Of a stretch of DNA of 64,000 nt, positions 1 to 13,817 are shown piece by piece; position 1 is the stretch's first letter, and the number at the start of each line of letters is the position of its first letter. The notes under the pieces were generated by a model, which ran no database searches, was not told the origin of the DNA, and saw nothing but the letters and a program-made list of their open reading frames with translations. This stretch comes from Numida meleagris (taxonomy: Eukaryota > Chordata > Aves > Galliformes > Numididae): positions 75,546,661 through 75,610,660 of the forward strand of contig NC_034410.1 in NCBI RefSeq assembly GCF_002078875.1. The letters run 5' to 3'. Position numbers and translations under genes: made by a program.

Positions 1-3000
1 CTTCCAACTGAATTTCCAGCATCACTTCCTGACACATCCTGCACACTCTCTTAGATCTTTGTTTCAATGAGTTTTCTCCAGCACAGTTAGGCTGGGAGGG
101 CTTCAAGCTAGTATGATTATCATTATGTGGTTAAGTTAACTGTAGCAAATAAAAGTTCATGGAATTTGTCTTGCTTAACCAAACCTTAATTTTGTGAAAG
201 AAAATGAAGGTCATGATTTACAGACAAAGCTGGAAAGATAGAGAAAGAAGAAGAAGAAGACTAGATATAGGCTTAATTGTAATTGTCTAGCTTTGAAGGC
301 CTCACAAATTATCTACTTGTTCTGTACTTAAAGTGCTAATAAAGGATTTACAAAGCTATTTATTTTAATTTAGGATTTATTGGGATGCTTTGTAAATTAA
401 TCATAGGAATTACATATAGAACGTAGGATTTATGAGCCTAGAGGAGGATTATAAATACGATGTAGGATTAGTTAAGTCTATTATATAGTATGTAAATATA
501 TTTCCAGATTTCTAAAGCTATCACATATGTTAGCCAAATCATATGTTTAACTTAATGATGTCTAAATAAAAACTGGGAAAAACACCATTTTTTAAACTCG
601 AGGCAAGGTAAGACAAGTTGTTACTAATTTTTTTTTTTTTTAAATGAATTATAAGAAATACAATGTACAGAATGTAGACAATACAGAGTACATTTTACTG
701 GTGCAAATGTATGGGAGAAAGAAGAGGCATTACTACAATAGGGACTTCCCAGAACTGTTATCAATTTTCCCAAAACCTATCCAGACAGAACAAAGCAGCA
801 GTCTAAAACAATGTATTTGGTGCCCACACACATAATGGTGAGAGAAAATGGAGAGAGGATAACTGAATAAAGAAAGCCAGGGAAGGATGCATACATTGTT
901 TTGAATAAGAATAGCCAATTCTGGTGACAGTGCAGTGATTAGAAACAACAGGGAAGTTACATTGCTAGTCCGAAAACAAGCCTGCCTTCCCCAGTAACCT
1001 TGGTTGGGATCTCTCCCTTTCTCTTTCCTTCTCCTTAAATCTTAAAGCAAGGGAAGATTGGCTTGGTGAGCCGCTGGCACCGGGCCACTTAAGCCTGAAG
1101 AACTGAGTTTGTCTACCAGATGGGTGAAATAACCTGTAATGATAGCGTGAGCAATTTAAGATATTTAGTAGCACGGCTATCTAGAACAAAAACCTTACAT
1201 TAATACAAAAGGAAGAGCCCTGTGGTAACCTCCAATCATTCTGTACAAGGTACCACAACATAGCAGTTACACTCAGACTTAAAATTCAGAAGAACAACTG
1301 GCAGCATTATCAGAACAATCTGAGTAATTTGCCTCTCACCATGAAAGTGTCTGAAATCTTTCTTGGCTGGCACTCAGATTGCATTTGCCAACTTGTAGCA
1401 AGTTGCTAAGATTTGCTCTGTGTTTGTAAACACCCTACAGAATTTATTTTTATTGCACTACAGAATATATTTTTATTCCATTTCAAAATAACTGCAATAT
1501 ATATGAAAGGAACAGAAGTCAAAGCAAAACTGAGACAGAAAGGAAGAAAGCAGATAAGAAGGAGGACCTTTCTCTTGTGGATAGCACAGTGGTAGGTGTC
1601 ATAAAACTGTAATTAAATGAAAGGTATTTTCTATTTAGGCTCCTACATAAAAAAAATTAATCAAAATTTTTTGCACTAAATAAATTAGTCAAGTGCTCGG
1701 CTCCATTCCTATTTCATTAATAATTCAGAAAAGAAATCTCAGGAGGAAGTGAAATTTTCTTTTATTTTAGTGATGGCTGTTGCACCGTTTCTAATATTTC
1801 TAAATTGCGGTGTAGTTGTTTATTTAATTAAATAGACTGAGGTCACTGTCTCACTCCTGTGTCCAAAACAGGACAAGTTTTTAATATTCTTTATTTCCTG
1901 CCAAAGGCTTACCTGCTGAAGTGCTAGTTTTGCCTCAAGAAGATCCTCACTCACACTCTCAGCATTTAGTGATTTATTCTCTGAGGAGATGTTACACTAT
2001 GTGTTTATCTTGTTTTTACCTTTTTTTTTCCTTGACTCTTGGAGGCGGACTATTTCACTAGACAGGTGCTGGGTCTGACCTGGGATAGCTATTCACATCA
2101 ATTTTTTAAGATTCTCACTGCTGGTTGTTTGTTTACATTAGCCCTAACAAGTACTTTTTAACACTACAGCACAGTGTGAAAAACAATGTGTAAAATTAAT
2201 GGCTAGCCAGATTGACAGGTTTACCTCCATGTACCTCTATCTGTTGACACTTCCTAGCCTTTAAGGCTAAGGAGTTACTCTTTCCTTGCATCAAGGGAAC
2301 ATCTTAATGAATTCCATTACCAGACTCGATCACTTTGTAAATCAGTTCAGTGGTCATAGAGTAAATGAAGAAACAGCTCCTTCTTAAAATCATTGGAAAG
2401 CTTAAAGAGTGAAGGAAAGGTGGGACTTGATTTTGAGGTTTCAGAATGAACTAGCAGAGTAAAAGATGATGAAAAATGTCATTTCTTACTAACAAAATCT
2501 CTAACTCAAGATAATTGAAACTCAGAGCTTAAGATGTCGATCTTGTAATTAAATTTCACATCTATTCTTTCTTTAAAGAAAGAGAAAAATATAAGCAACC
2601 AAAAAAAGAAAGTAACAATAATTACTTGAAACTGAAAGCCAAATCAAGATGACTTTTAGACATAAACCAGGATGAAAAGGTAGAATTTTGATTCCTGACA
2701 GTTGTTTACCTTCCCTCACTTTCCCATAGAGCTCTTTGTGCAGTGCAGCTGTATTTGAGAAGTAGTGTGTTACCATATCCAAGTCAACTGGAATGTTAAA
2801 TCCTGCTTCATGTTACCATTTTGCAGGAAACCAGCCTGCGGCTTCAATATTTTCCTATAGCTGAAAATACTTTACACTATTTCCATACATCCAGATGTAA
2901 AGTACATGAAGACTGTTAGGTAACAAATCCCATTCCGTAATAAACCAGTTCAAAACCCTGCCTGCGTCACAACATACACAGCCCGTTGTTGAACTGTTGG

Positions 3001-3257
3001 ATGAGCCCGCTTCTACTCAAAGCCTTTCCTCCTCACTGGCACAATTGGCAAGACCTCACCAGTACCTATTCTGCAATTGCAGATCAGGAGGTGAAACAGG
3101 AGCCAGAAGTCATAAATCACCAGCCCTCTTCATCTTGGCAGTCTACCTCCACAATTTGTTTGACCATGGCCTTTGGATGTCACCCTTTTATTGCCTTGTA
3201 TGGCTCAGGCTCTAATCTCTGCCAGTCTTCTATCCAGTCAATCCTCCCTGATGGATG
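1..3257. other. AT-rich unique DNA, no gene recognised
   Basis: No coding exon, RNA gene or interspersed repeat is recognisable here. The only open frames are short and lack codon structure or family motifs. A short AAG tract lies near 245-261 and a T-run near 630-641. A pyrimidine-rich stretch lies near 1010-1035. It is treated as intergenic or intronic sequence; unique-looking old repeats too diverged to see by eye cannot be excluded. Confidence 0.6.
245..261. repeat. (AAG)n simple repeat
   Basis: Short purine triplet run of about five units, read directly from the sequence. No functional meaning is inferred. Confidence 0.8.
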
Positions 3258-3684
3258 TCTGGAGCACAAGTCTCATGGGGTGCAGCTGAGAGAACTGGAA
3301 TTGTTTCGTCTGGAGAAGAGAAGGCTCAGGGGAGACCTTATCACTTTCTACAGCTACCTGAAGGGAGGCTGTGGTGAGCTGAGGATTGGCCTATTCTCCC
3401 AGGTGACAGTGACAGGACTAGAGGGAATGGCCTCAAGTTGCGACTGGGGAGGTTCAGGTTGGATATTAGGAGGAATTTCTTCTCTGAAAGAGTGGTGAGG
3501 CACTGGTACAGGCTGCCCAGGGAGGTGGCAGAGTCACCGTCCTTGGAGGTGTTCAAGAAATGTTTTGATGTCGTATGAAGGATCACGTTTCTGGGGGAAA
3601 TATTGGTGGTAGGTGGACAGTTGGACTGAATGATCTTGGGGGTCTTTTCCAATCTTGGTGATTCTGTGATTCTATGATTCTATG
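3258..3684 (+). mobile_element. CR1 LINE fragment, sense, 3' end, 5'-truncated
   Basis: This is the last part of a CR1 non-LTR retrotransposon on the plus strand. Translation gives the CR1 ORF2 C-terminal signature ([18 protein letters not shown], then YLKGGCGE), followed by a frame break. The nucleotide sequence then matches the usual 'GTGGTGAGGCACTGG...GGTTGGACTGAATGATCT' tail region. It ends in ATTCTGTGATTCTATGATTCTATG, the family's terminal repeat. 5' truncation is normal for CR1. The GGCGE variant makes it most like the copy at 44.06 kb. The reading frame is broken, so it is inactive. Confidence 0.93.
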
Positions 3685-4953
3685 GTGATGGTAGCTTATT
3701 CACCTCTTCCTTCACTGGAAGTGTCAATGTTGCAGAACTTCTATGTCTCCTACAAGAGAGATCCTCAGCACCAGCTGATATTCCCCACAGCCCCCTGTGA
3801 AGCTCTATGGGGAGTGAGGCCCCCAAGCACAAAGGACTTTTTTCAGTACTGAAGAACTTTACCATATATTGCACAAAGCATTACAGGTAATTTCATTATT
3901 TTAGCAGGTTTTCTTTTCCTGTGAGTAGTCAGCTTTAAATTCTTCATAACCCAGACTAGAACTGGCTAATTTAAATAGCCATTTAATTCTTATGCTCAGC
4001 GTTACTTCTGCCAAAATTAACACTGGAAAAGAGACTAAGGAAACTGAGGTTCCAGACCTTAACAATCACAAACATATTTGTACTGATTTATTGTGAGCTG
4101 TCATTGCAAGGATTACACTGTTTATGAACTTCTACCTTTTTACATGACACTAACAAATCAAACATTTATCTGAAAGTCAAGAAGGCACGTTTACATTACT
4201 GTAGCAATCTGACAAAGCACACTTTATATCCTCTTAAGTGATAAATTAAACCAGTGATAGGCCTTGGAAATAAGGCATGAAAGGGAAAAGGCTGTTATCT
4301 GAAGTAATGTGAAACATAAAATGTAGGAATGAAAACCTAAAGGTAAAGAGCATGAAATATAGTGTGTGAACATGTGTCAAACTTATGCAGCTTTGTGTTT
4401 GGATTAGCTGTTCAATTTTTCTAAGTAGGTACTTCAAAGATACTAGAAAGCTCTTATTTGCATGTCTTGTTTCTTATCTCCTGACAGTGACAGTTCTTTC
4501 ACCTGAAAAATGAAGAGAAGCAGTCCTACAGAGCACTACTAGTAAAACAATAAACCATAGCACAAGAAGGGAAAATAAGAGGGTAAGATAAAACATCTAT
4601 GGTGAGGACAGCCATGTCCTTCTCTTCCTAACAGATGCCTATCAATCTTTTTCTTAACAATTCCTAATGATAGTCATTCCACACCTTTCTCAGAAAATTT
4701 ACGGATGAGTTAGTACAATTAATTTTTTTATGCCTAATAAAAATCCTACTTTCTCCTGCAATTAAGGGTCTATATTATTTTCTGTATTTTCTTTACAGTG
4801 AAATTGCAGCACAGTTTATTTCCTTCTTCTTTATTTTTCAGACAGTAAAACAAAGAACCTTATTCCATGGTACATTTTCTGCAAGTCATTTTTGAAATTC
4901 TTGAGTTGAGAAGCCTTTTTCAGTATATTAACTTTATTTGTTTTATAGAAGTT
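3685..4953. other. AT-rich unique DNA between CR1 copies
   Basis: No gene or repeat was recognised between the two CR1 fragments. Open frames on both strands are short and unstructured. Confidence 0.6.
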
Positions 4954-5455
4954 TCATAGAATCATAGAATCATTTAGGTTAGAAAAGACCTCTAAGATCA
5001 TCATATTCAAACATAGACCTACCACTACACTATGTTCCTAAGCATCACAGCTGCACCCAGGGATGATGACTCAACTACTTCCCTGGCAGCCTGTTTTAAT
5101 GCTTCACAACCCTTCTAGTGAAGAATTTTTTCCTGTTATCAAACCTAAACCTCCTGTAGAGCAACCTTTTCTCTTATTGCTTGTTGGCTTGGAAGAAGAA
5201 AGCAACTCCCCACCTCTTTACAATCTTCTTTCAGACAGTTGCAGAGAACGATAAAGGCTCCTCCCCCAAAGCTCCTCTTCCCCAGACAAAACAATCCCAG
5301 TTCTGTCAGCCACACCCCATAAGACTTTTGTTTCTGACCTTTCATCAGCTTCATTGTCTTTCTTTGGACAAGTTCCAGAGCCTCGATGTGTTTCTTGTAG
5401 TGAGGGACCCAACACCAAACAGAGAATTTGACGTGTGGCCTCACCAGAGGCAAGT
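4954..5455 (-). mobile_element. CR1 LINE fragment, antisense, 3' end, 5'-truncated
   Basis: On the plus strand it starts with TCATAGAATCATAGAATCAT, the complement of the CR1 3' repeat, so the element runs on the minus strand. The minus strand keeps an uninterrupted 102-codon frame at 5145-5453. It carries ORF2 C-terminal landmarks: PLVRPHVKF, WVPHYKKHIEALELVQR and LTELGLFCLGKR, then a diverged YLKGGCKEVG-type stretch. Many substitutions relative to the better copies suggest considerable age. It ends upstream near 5455, inside the region encoding the PLVRPH motif, as expected for a 5'-truncated copy. Confidence 0.92.
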
Positions 5456-7164
5456 ACTACAGATATTGGGTTTACAGCGTGTTGCCATCTTTTTTCCTTC
5501 CCTCACTTCTCAACACTAAAGACTATAAACTACTTGTTTCTCTCCTTCCCTTTAGAAACTGATACCTTATCAGATCTCAGAAATGGGTTTTTGAGAAATA
5601 GAAGTCACCTCCCAAAATTCCTTTCCACTTCACGGTACCAACTGCCTTATCTTTCCAAAATAGTCTGATACATATCCAACTAAATTTCAATCATGTCTTC
5701 CAAATTTCCTTCTAGTTTTGGAGTTTCTTTCTTCTGTTCACTGACCAGATGAAGGATTAGTGTGCCTGAAACTTCGTCTTTTCCATACCTGAAACTTTGC
5801 TTGACATTCTCTAGCTGCAGCAGTGGATGTGATGAAAGAAGTGTTACTGCCACTTGTAAACTTTGTCTACCTAGCATCCTTAGATTGTCATTGCCATATA
5901 CAGGTTATCAGTTTAAATTTGCTCAGTCAGAAAAAAACAGGGCTATCTTGTTTCTATTACTTTAACACAAAGATCACACATAGAATTACAGAAATTTCTT
6001 CTTGAGCTCATAAATTCTGGAAAATTCCATTTGAAGAAATTAATCTTTATCTTCCTTTCTTTTATTTTTGTACAGTTCTAGTGTAGTTACTAATTAGGGT
6101 TATGTTGTTATTTTACATACTAAATCAGTTAACAATAAATGTGCCAAAAAACAGTTTGTTTTGTATGGCCCTTGAATAAGAAGTTTATTGCTAACACACT
6201 TAATAATAAATATCAGTATACTATCATATTTTCACTTTGTTATGCCAGCAGAATAAAAACTTCATAATATTAAAAATTAAACGCTGACGCTTTTAGTAAA
6301 TTAAAATTCTCAGGGAAATCAGCATGCCAAGAAATGTAGAAAAGACTAGAATTTGGCACTGCCAAAGATATATGCCATTTTCTGTCAGTGGTGATACTAA
6401 TAACAGCATCATTGCTATGATTTGCCTTGAGTTGTGAACACAACTCCTAGCTTCAAAACTCCTTTTCTTAAAAAAATCACTGAGTCACAGATATGGATTT
6501 TTAGCCATACCTTACACTTCTCATATCTTCTACAAGATTAAAAGAGAATGGGAATCTCTCTTACTCCCTTACATGACTTTAAGGTAAGAGATGGAGTTAT
6601 TAATCTATTTATTAAAATTTATCTTAATATATTATTTATTTTATTTATATAAATATGTATATTATTCAAATACATTAATATGGTATATTAATATTTATGA
6701 CTATTAATGTTTATGTATAAGTTATTGTGGGATAATAAAATGTTTAATGCTTATTTTCACATTTATTTTGCAATAAGCTGTTCTCTTTAGGAATGCACAT
6801 TTGCACTACATAAGTTACTTAAAAAAACTTAGAACCTTAAAATATTTTTACTGGAAAAAAATATCAGCTACATACAATTCAATTGTATATTTATTTTTCC
6901 ATTAATGTGGTGTTCATCAGAAGCCATTAGGAGGAATTCATCTCCAGAAACTGCAGTAAAAGCATCAAATCTAGTTACTGCACATAGCATACTGCCTGTC
7001 AGCTTCTGGAATATACTTAGCTACCTCTTGAAGTAAAGAGGCATTAAAAAAGGCATAGCTTAATTCTTTCTGTAAGTGCTTTCTTCTAAGGAAGAAGTGA
7101 GCATGAAAGCATATTCTTTTATACACAAATTTGTTACATTTTTAATTCTGAGGCAAAGTATAAT
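5456..7164. other. AT-rich unique DNA
   Basis: No gene was recognised. A very AT-rich block (about 6596-6740) is made of short TTTAT/ATATTA words. Nothing else repetitive was recognised. Confidence 0.6.
6596..6740. repeat. AT-rich low-complexity block
   Basis: About 145 bases consisting almost wholly of A and T in irregular TTAT, ATATTA and TTTATG words. It is low complexity rather than a perfect microsatellite. Confidence 0.7.
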
Positions 7165-7510
7165 ATCATAGAAACATAGAATAGTTTGAGTTGGAAGGGA
7201 CCTTTAAAGGCAATCTAGTCTAACTCCCCTGCAATGAACAGGGACACCTACAGGGAGATCAGATTGCTCAGAGCCCCGTTCAGCCTGACCCTGAATGTCT
7301 CCAAGGACAAGGCATCCACCACCTCTCTGGGCAACCTGTTCTAGTGCCTCACAACCCTTATCGTAAAAAACTTTTTCCTTATATCCAGTCTAAATCTCTC
7401 CTCTTTCAGTTTGAAACCATTTCCTCTTGTCCTATTACAGCAGACCCAGCTTAAGAGTTTGTCCCCTTCTTTCTTATAGCCCCCCTTTAGATACTGAATG
7501 GCTGAATATG
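7165..7510 (-). mobile_element. CR1 LINE fragment, antisense, 3' end, 5'-truncated
   Basis: The plus strand begins TCATAGAAACATAGAATAG, a decayed CR1 terminal repeat. It then reads the family's 3' UTR complement (GGAAGGGACCTTTAAAGGCAATCTAGTC). On the minus strand the ORF2 C-terminus is legible: [37 protein letters not shown] and then RVVRH before a stop. Only the 3' third of ORF2 remains, which is the usual 5' truncation. Confidence 0.93.
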
Positions 7511-10500
7511 AGTATGGGCCAAGCAATAGCTTCCAGCATGTTGAAGACTCACATTTGAAGCAAATTTTCAAAAAGATCAGTAAAACTTTCAGACAGTTAA
7601 ATACAGTCAATTTTTGTAGTACTTGGCACCCACTGAGGCTGTCAGGTCAGATTTTTCACAGTAATTTAAGCACGTGACATATTAGACTATTTGGAAACTT
7701 GACCATCCATTTGAACACCTACATAATACTTCAACTGTTTAAAAAATCTGTCCCTTCATGTATGTAAGTTCTTTCTCTTGGGGTTCAGATCTGAAGATAG
7801 TCCTGACTTTGAATTTTACTGCAGTTTAGCAGAATTTTTCTGAATCAAAGAAACTCAGCTCCTAGAGTTAACATCAGATTTGCATTCCATTCTCAGAGGC
7901 AGGACTAATCTTGTGCAGTTTTCCCATCCCCTGAGCCATCAAGAGAGACTAATTTTAGCTGACATTGGATTCCTAGTCATTTCTGACATTCTGGGAGAGT
8001 GTTAAGACATTATTGACTATGAAAAATTACTTGTCTGTATAGCATGCTGTGTACTGGAGCGCTCACTACATGCAAGCAATTTTGAGCAGTGTCAGTGATG
8101 GCCTGAAATGTACAAGACCTCAAAATTATTGATGTCATGCACAGAATATAATTTTATAAATGTGGTTCATCTTGTTACTCAGTTTGTCACATCTTTGCAC
8201 AGAATTAAGAACAGAATATTTGTCATATTACCTCATATCTCCATTGATATTTTTCAAATGATTTCACAAACGCAAACCATCCAAGCAATGCTGAGAACTT
8301 TTAAATACCTAGCTATCTTGCTAATGTCTACATCAAATTCACAGAAACAGATTTTACTTTGTCTTCCATACTTTAAAACTGTGTATACAATTCTAAAATC
8401 ATAACTGTACCCTCATTTTAAAAACACACTACAAAAATATATTATCAGAAATACATAATTAGAATTTAATATTTTCACCATTCTGTATGATTACTATGTA
8501 TTTTCCTTATATTTCAACTTGTTTGAGGGTTTGTGGAAAGTGAGAAGTCTTGAAATATTAAAATGATTAAGATCACAAACTTTCAATATCCTAACAGGAT
8601 ATAAGATAAAAACCACTTGAAGCTGTTTATAGCCTGAGGGACTGCGTTGATTCCTTTCTGCACTCATTTCTATATTATTAAATAATATTAAAAACATATT
8701 ATTGGCAGTGCTCAGATAACTGCTTACATGTCTATTTATTCAACTCTGCCACTATTTATGTTAGAATTATGGACTTGGTTTTCTATTCAGACAGTTAGTT
8801 TGCTTGCTCGCTGAGTCTTGAAGCTATTTTAGTTTGAATTATATTAGAGACTCACATACAAAAGGATTCTTTGTTCTCAGCCTATCCAACCAAATACAGG
8901 GCTTCAGAGGCACCCATAGCTCCAGGGCCCAGTAAATTAAGTCTTGACTAGAAAAATAAAAGGAATAAAAATTGTCATATGGAAGAGGGTGGATTCGATT
9001 TTCTGTCTTCCACTAAGAGCAAAGAAACAATATTCTAAGCTGAAAGTGTTTTAATTTAAATACTTTTTCAAGAGCACGTACTCTTAAATAAAGGATCTAC
9101 TCTAAGATGAAGTCTGTTTTGTATTCTTTCTGTAGACCATTTTTTTGCATGACTAAAAGGAGACAAGGAAGTCAGACTAGAAATCTCCATGAAATTTGCA
9201 TTATCGTTGTGACTACCCACTTTTGTATCAGTCGTGAAAGATGCTAAGGAGAGTGGCTCCAGAGAAACTAGATTTTGTGAAGCCCTTAACATTACTGATA
9301 TATGCTTATGGCCATGCAGCAGTACAGTCAGAGCAGAGGATTTATTTCCCTGGGCTGTTTCAGGATAGAATGGTTTTCTTTTGTTCCTTCTCTCATTCTA
9401 CTCTTTTTCAGAAGGCTGAAAATTAATTTCCAGTGAACACATCTGTTGAAGCAACCACTGAAAAATAACCTTATATGGTCTACGACATGAAAACCCTGAT
9501 ATCATCAAAATGTTACTTTTTGACCATTCTTTTTTTACTGATCTTATTATCAAATTGATATTCTTTAAAATATTTTTTACAAAATAGTATGCATTTTGTT
9601 TGTTTCCTGTGGATGTCTTGTTAGCTACATCATTTTGCCTCCTATTTAGGTTTAGCTAGCTGATGCACAGATGTAAGTGAAAAGTAGCAAAATTAGATTC
9701 ATGTACAATTTTGAGAGGGTTTTTTACATGAAACACTACTCTTGTGTTTTAATACAAGCTGTATACAGTGGTTTGTGGCCAACTAAATGGATTAATCCTT
9801 AATATTACAGAGAGACAGGATATGATTTGAATCATATCTACGTAGGGTTATTTGCAAATTCTTCTTTGTTGTTTTAGAGGTAGCTACTTCAGAGTGGAAT
9901 TTTTTTCACTAGTTCAAAGTTAATTTGCATGTAGGAGATGGTACATATGCTATTCTTTAATTCCAGTTAATAGTGCTTCAGTTTCTACTTTCTTCCATTC
10001 ACTCTTCCCTGGGGTGAGAATCCATTTTTTTTTTTGTTCTATTTCAGAGCTCATTACAAAATTATCTTGTTTAGATCACTTTGAAGTTCTTTAAAAGATC
10101 AGATCTTTGCATCTGATTTTATATATTTGCAAAAAAAGCAGGAGAAATTATGTCTTACTGGAAATATTGAAAAATTAATTGTATACACAAAATATATCAA
10201 ACACTATTTTAGATGCAACTGTATTTTACCCATGCATCTTTAAACCAGTGTAAGTTACTTAAAATTTTATATACCTGTTGAATTCATTAATGCAGCAAGC
10301 TAAAAGCTTATTCTTTAATGCTTCATGTGGTGTTCCTTCAAACAAGGGAGCGACTGTTTCTAATTTAAGAACCTATGTCAGAAGCTATCAGAATTATAGA
10401 TAGCTTTTCATTAGAACAATGAGCAATTCCTTTCTTTTTCTATGACATAGACCAACTTTTCTTTTTAAAAAGCTTAGTGCCTTTTTTCTTCACTACTCAC

Positions 10501-11044
10501 ACTGAGTATTTATGACCAAAAATTTTGAACAATCAGCAGTGAAAAGACAACAAAAATAATAATAAAACAGAGAAAGAATATGTTAATAAGTTAGATAAAT
10601 AAAACATTGTCAGATTTCAGGTGTTTAAGAGTCTGTCAAATAAATATTTCTGTCATTTAACTTCAGGAATAACAGGAATGCAGATCTGATCTCAGAGGTG
10701 TGAGTCCACAACAAAGTACCTATATTTCAAACACAGGAAATTAAAATGAAAGTTTTAGACTATTGAGTTTCAAATATTGTAAGATACCAGCACTAATTAA
10801 ACAATTATGGGGTACATATCTAAAGATGAGAGTGTAAGAAATACAGAGAATGAATGTGTTGAGGTTCAATTCCCTTCGTTGCAAGAATAGTTGGTTTGCT
10901 GGATGGTAGGAATGACAACTATGATATCTCATTTCAATTACTTTTTGATGGGACTAAATACGGAAATACATTCTAGAAGAGTCTGTTATGAAGTATATTA
11001 ATTATCAGTTACAAAAATTGAAAAGTAACTATCAAGCATACGTT

Positions 11045-11440
11045 GTCAGTGTTTGGGCCATAGGTACCTACAGGGTCCAAATACCCTGACCAGCCTCATC
11101 TGTGGTCTCCATCCATACACCCTTTTAAAAAGTGGCCTAAGATTTGCAAATAAGGTCAGACCCTTGGTCTTGGTCTGATCTCCAGAGTGTGAATGCTGTG
11201 TCATGCCACCTGCCTTCTTAAAGTTCTGGCTTGACTTTGGATCTCTCTTCTAATTAGAGACGTGTCTGGTGATTCCTGGTCTATGCTCATCATGCACAGG
11301 TACTATGAGACTGTGCCCCACATCAGTGAGGTCTTGCCTTCCTGAGCAGAGCAATCTCATGCTGGTTGCTCTCAGATGATCAGTGCAAGGATCATCTAGA
11401 GTGGAATTAGTCCTGTGATCATTTCCACTTTCCACAGCAC
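11045..11440. repeat. GC-richer block, possible old interspersed repeat (family unknown)
   Basis: This block stands out from its AT-rich surroundings by composition and by CCTGACCAGCCTCA- and TCTGGCTTGACTTTGGATCT-type wording typical of interspersed repeats. I cannot name a family. No terminal repeats or target-site duplication could be assigned, and the open frame at 11250-11435 (minus) shows no known motif. Confidence 0.3.
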
Positions 11441-11623
11441 TGAAAACATGCCAACATTAGGCATGCTACTGGAATAAGGGAGAAATTATGAATATTTGGC
11501 AGATCTTAGTTGGATAAGAGAATTAAATTAAAAAATAATAATTAGGTCAGGATCTGAACTACAGGGTAGGGTCAAGAAATTTGAGTTCCTCACAGGAGCC
11601 AATGAATGGTTCTCTTCTTGTTA

Positions 11624-11640
11624 CAAAAAAAAAAAAAAAA
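11624..11640. repeat. Poly(A) run of 17
   Basis: Seventeen consecutive A. No gene-derived sequence was recognised immediately upstream, so it cannot be called the tail of a processed pseudogene. Confidence 0.85.
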
Positions 11641-13817
11641 GGCTTAATCTCAATCCCGCTTTGCACTGCATAATATTTCTTGTAAATTGCAAACTGTAGT
11701 GGAGTGGAGGGGAAATGCAGGAGTCACTGCAGAGCATCAACTTGAGGAGTTTTAGAATGCTATGTGTCCCTTTTAATCAAGTGCCCTCAAACCAAAATTA
11801 CGAAACTTAATACAGTGTTTCAAAAACTTAGTATTTTTTTATGAAGAAAAATAACTTAGCTTTTCACCTTTTTAGCTTTGGATAACCTATAACTTCTCTT
11901 CTGAGATGTACAGAAAGCCTTCTCAACTGCTTTAATGCAAAATTTTTATTTTAAGCATATGAGTGGATAATGGCACTCATATCTTTCTAATAAGAAACAG
12001 AAAATGTCCTTGAGTAGTAAGCCAAGATGTATTATGAAAGCATCACAGAGCTTTTTGGCCGTGTAACATTTTCTGCTCATTCTTCTAGATACATCTGAAG
12101 TAATGAACTTCACATTACTTTCTTATCGCTAAGGAAGCCCATACTGATATGTCATAGTGAATTGTCAGTGCTGCAGTAAATAATATCTTAGAAATGAATT
12201 GATGTTCTATAGGCTGCTTATTACTCTGAGATGCTGCAGTGGCATCAAGAATTGGACGTGCATAGTAACCAAACTATACACAACGACTGCAGCAAGTTCA
12301 TTTCTTGAATGCTTCTCTAACAACAGATTAAGGCCAATTCTGTGATAGCTTACTTCCTACTTTGCTTCACCAAAATGCCAGTGATTTGAAAGAATTTAGA
12401 AAGAATATGATGTAGCATCTTCACATTACTTCTGTATGTGGAGAAAGTCTGATCAAACAAAAAAAAAAATACTTGACATGGAAATATCTGTGTTGTTTAT
12501 GTCCTAAGAACAATCACCAATTCTACAACTGTCTCATCAGAGAGAAATAAAATGTCCTAACAAGGTGTAACTTTCCAGTTTTCTTTCCTTTTTTACTGTA
12601 ATATCTATCTAATGCTTACATTTTGTAAATATAGACATTTAATTGAAAGTAAATACAGATAACCAAAACAAAAATGCAACAAACTAGAAGTAATTAGTAT
12701 ATCAAACATATACTTGTTTCCTTTTCATAATACATGCAGTCTTAGCCTCATTTTTTAAAAAATACAAATATTCACAGACAGAATCTTCATAGTTGTTTAG
12801 AATATTTTTAGTAGGTTTGACTGTTACCAGATAATATTTTGTTTCTTTCCTTGTTTAAAACTTATTTCTCAAGAGAATAAAGTAATGTATCTAGATCTAT
12901 CTAATCTATATCTGTACAGTCCTCCCCTAAGTATGGTAATAGATTTTCATAAAACATCAAAGATCTAATGTACTTGAAAAGTGAACCTCAACAGATGAAA
13001 TAAAGCTAAACAATTCTTTTGAATCTAAATATTTGTACTGTAGGCAGTATCTTGTGCTAGGAGTTCTAAGTTAACCCTTGATACAGGAAAGCATCACAAT
13101 CCAATTTCTAATCCTTGTGAGCATTCATCATTCCTTGCCTGAATTGCCACTTTGTACTATCAGCATAATTACATGGAAATAATCTTTTATTAAGCCTTCT
13201 GACATTTATTATTCTCAGAGCATCGTGCTCAAGCTGTGACTCTCTTTGTCACGGCAATGATGTATCTATTATGATTTAGAGAGCACATACACTTATGAAT
13301 ATAATGTTTGGTGCCTTTTTATGTTATCATCATTAAATATCTGGAAGACTTTGATTAGACGAGATGGGTAAGTTTGACACGCTTGTTAATGTCCGATGTA
13401 TAACAGATATATATCTATATCAGATGTAATGAGCTAGACTTTTACATTAATAACAAAGATTTTTTATCTAACTCTTCACATTTGCCCTTTAGCAAACTTA
13501 GCTACTGTGACTGCATGGATTTGCAGATGTTTTGACCCATCAGAACTATCAGGCTGAGAGGATAAGCAGAATTCTTCTGATTTACTCTTTCAGATACACT
13601 GATTGGAGACTTGGATACAACCTAGGAACTTGCAAAACTGAGACCTCTGATTTTCCAGCTACAACAGCTGGTACGTCTACATTTCAAATGCTGTATATCA
13701 TGATTTGTACAATATTTTCATATTTTACATTACAGCATTTCTGTCATTATTAAATGAGTTATTTAAAAATATTTGAAGTCAAATTGCAGAAGAAGCAGCG
13801 GAAACCTATTATATGAT

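Noticed and set aside
2986..3498. 170-codon plus-strand open frame
   Set aside because: Its second half is CR1 ORF2 and its first half has no motif; the frame runs into a CR1 fragment by chance and is not a gene.
11624..11640. Poly(A) as the tail of a processed pseudogene
   Set aside because: No gene-like body upstream and no flanking duplication seen.
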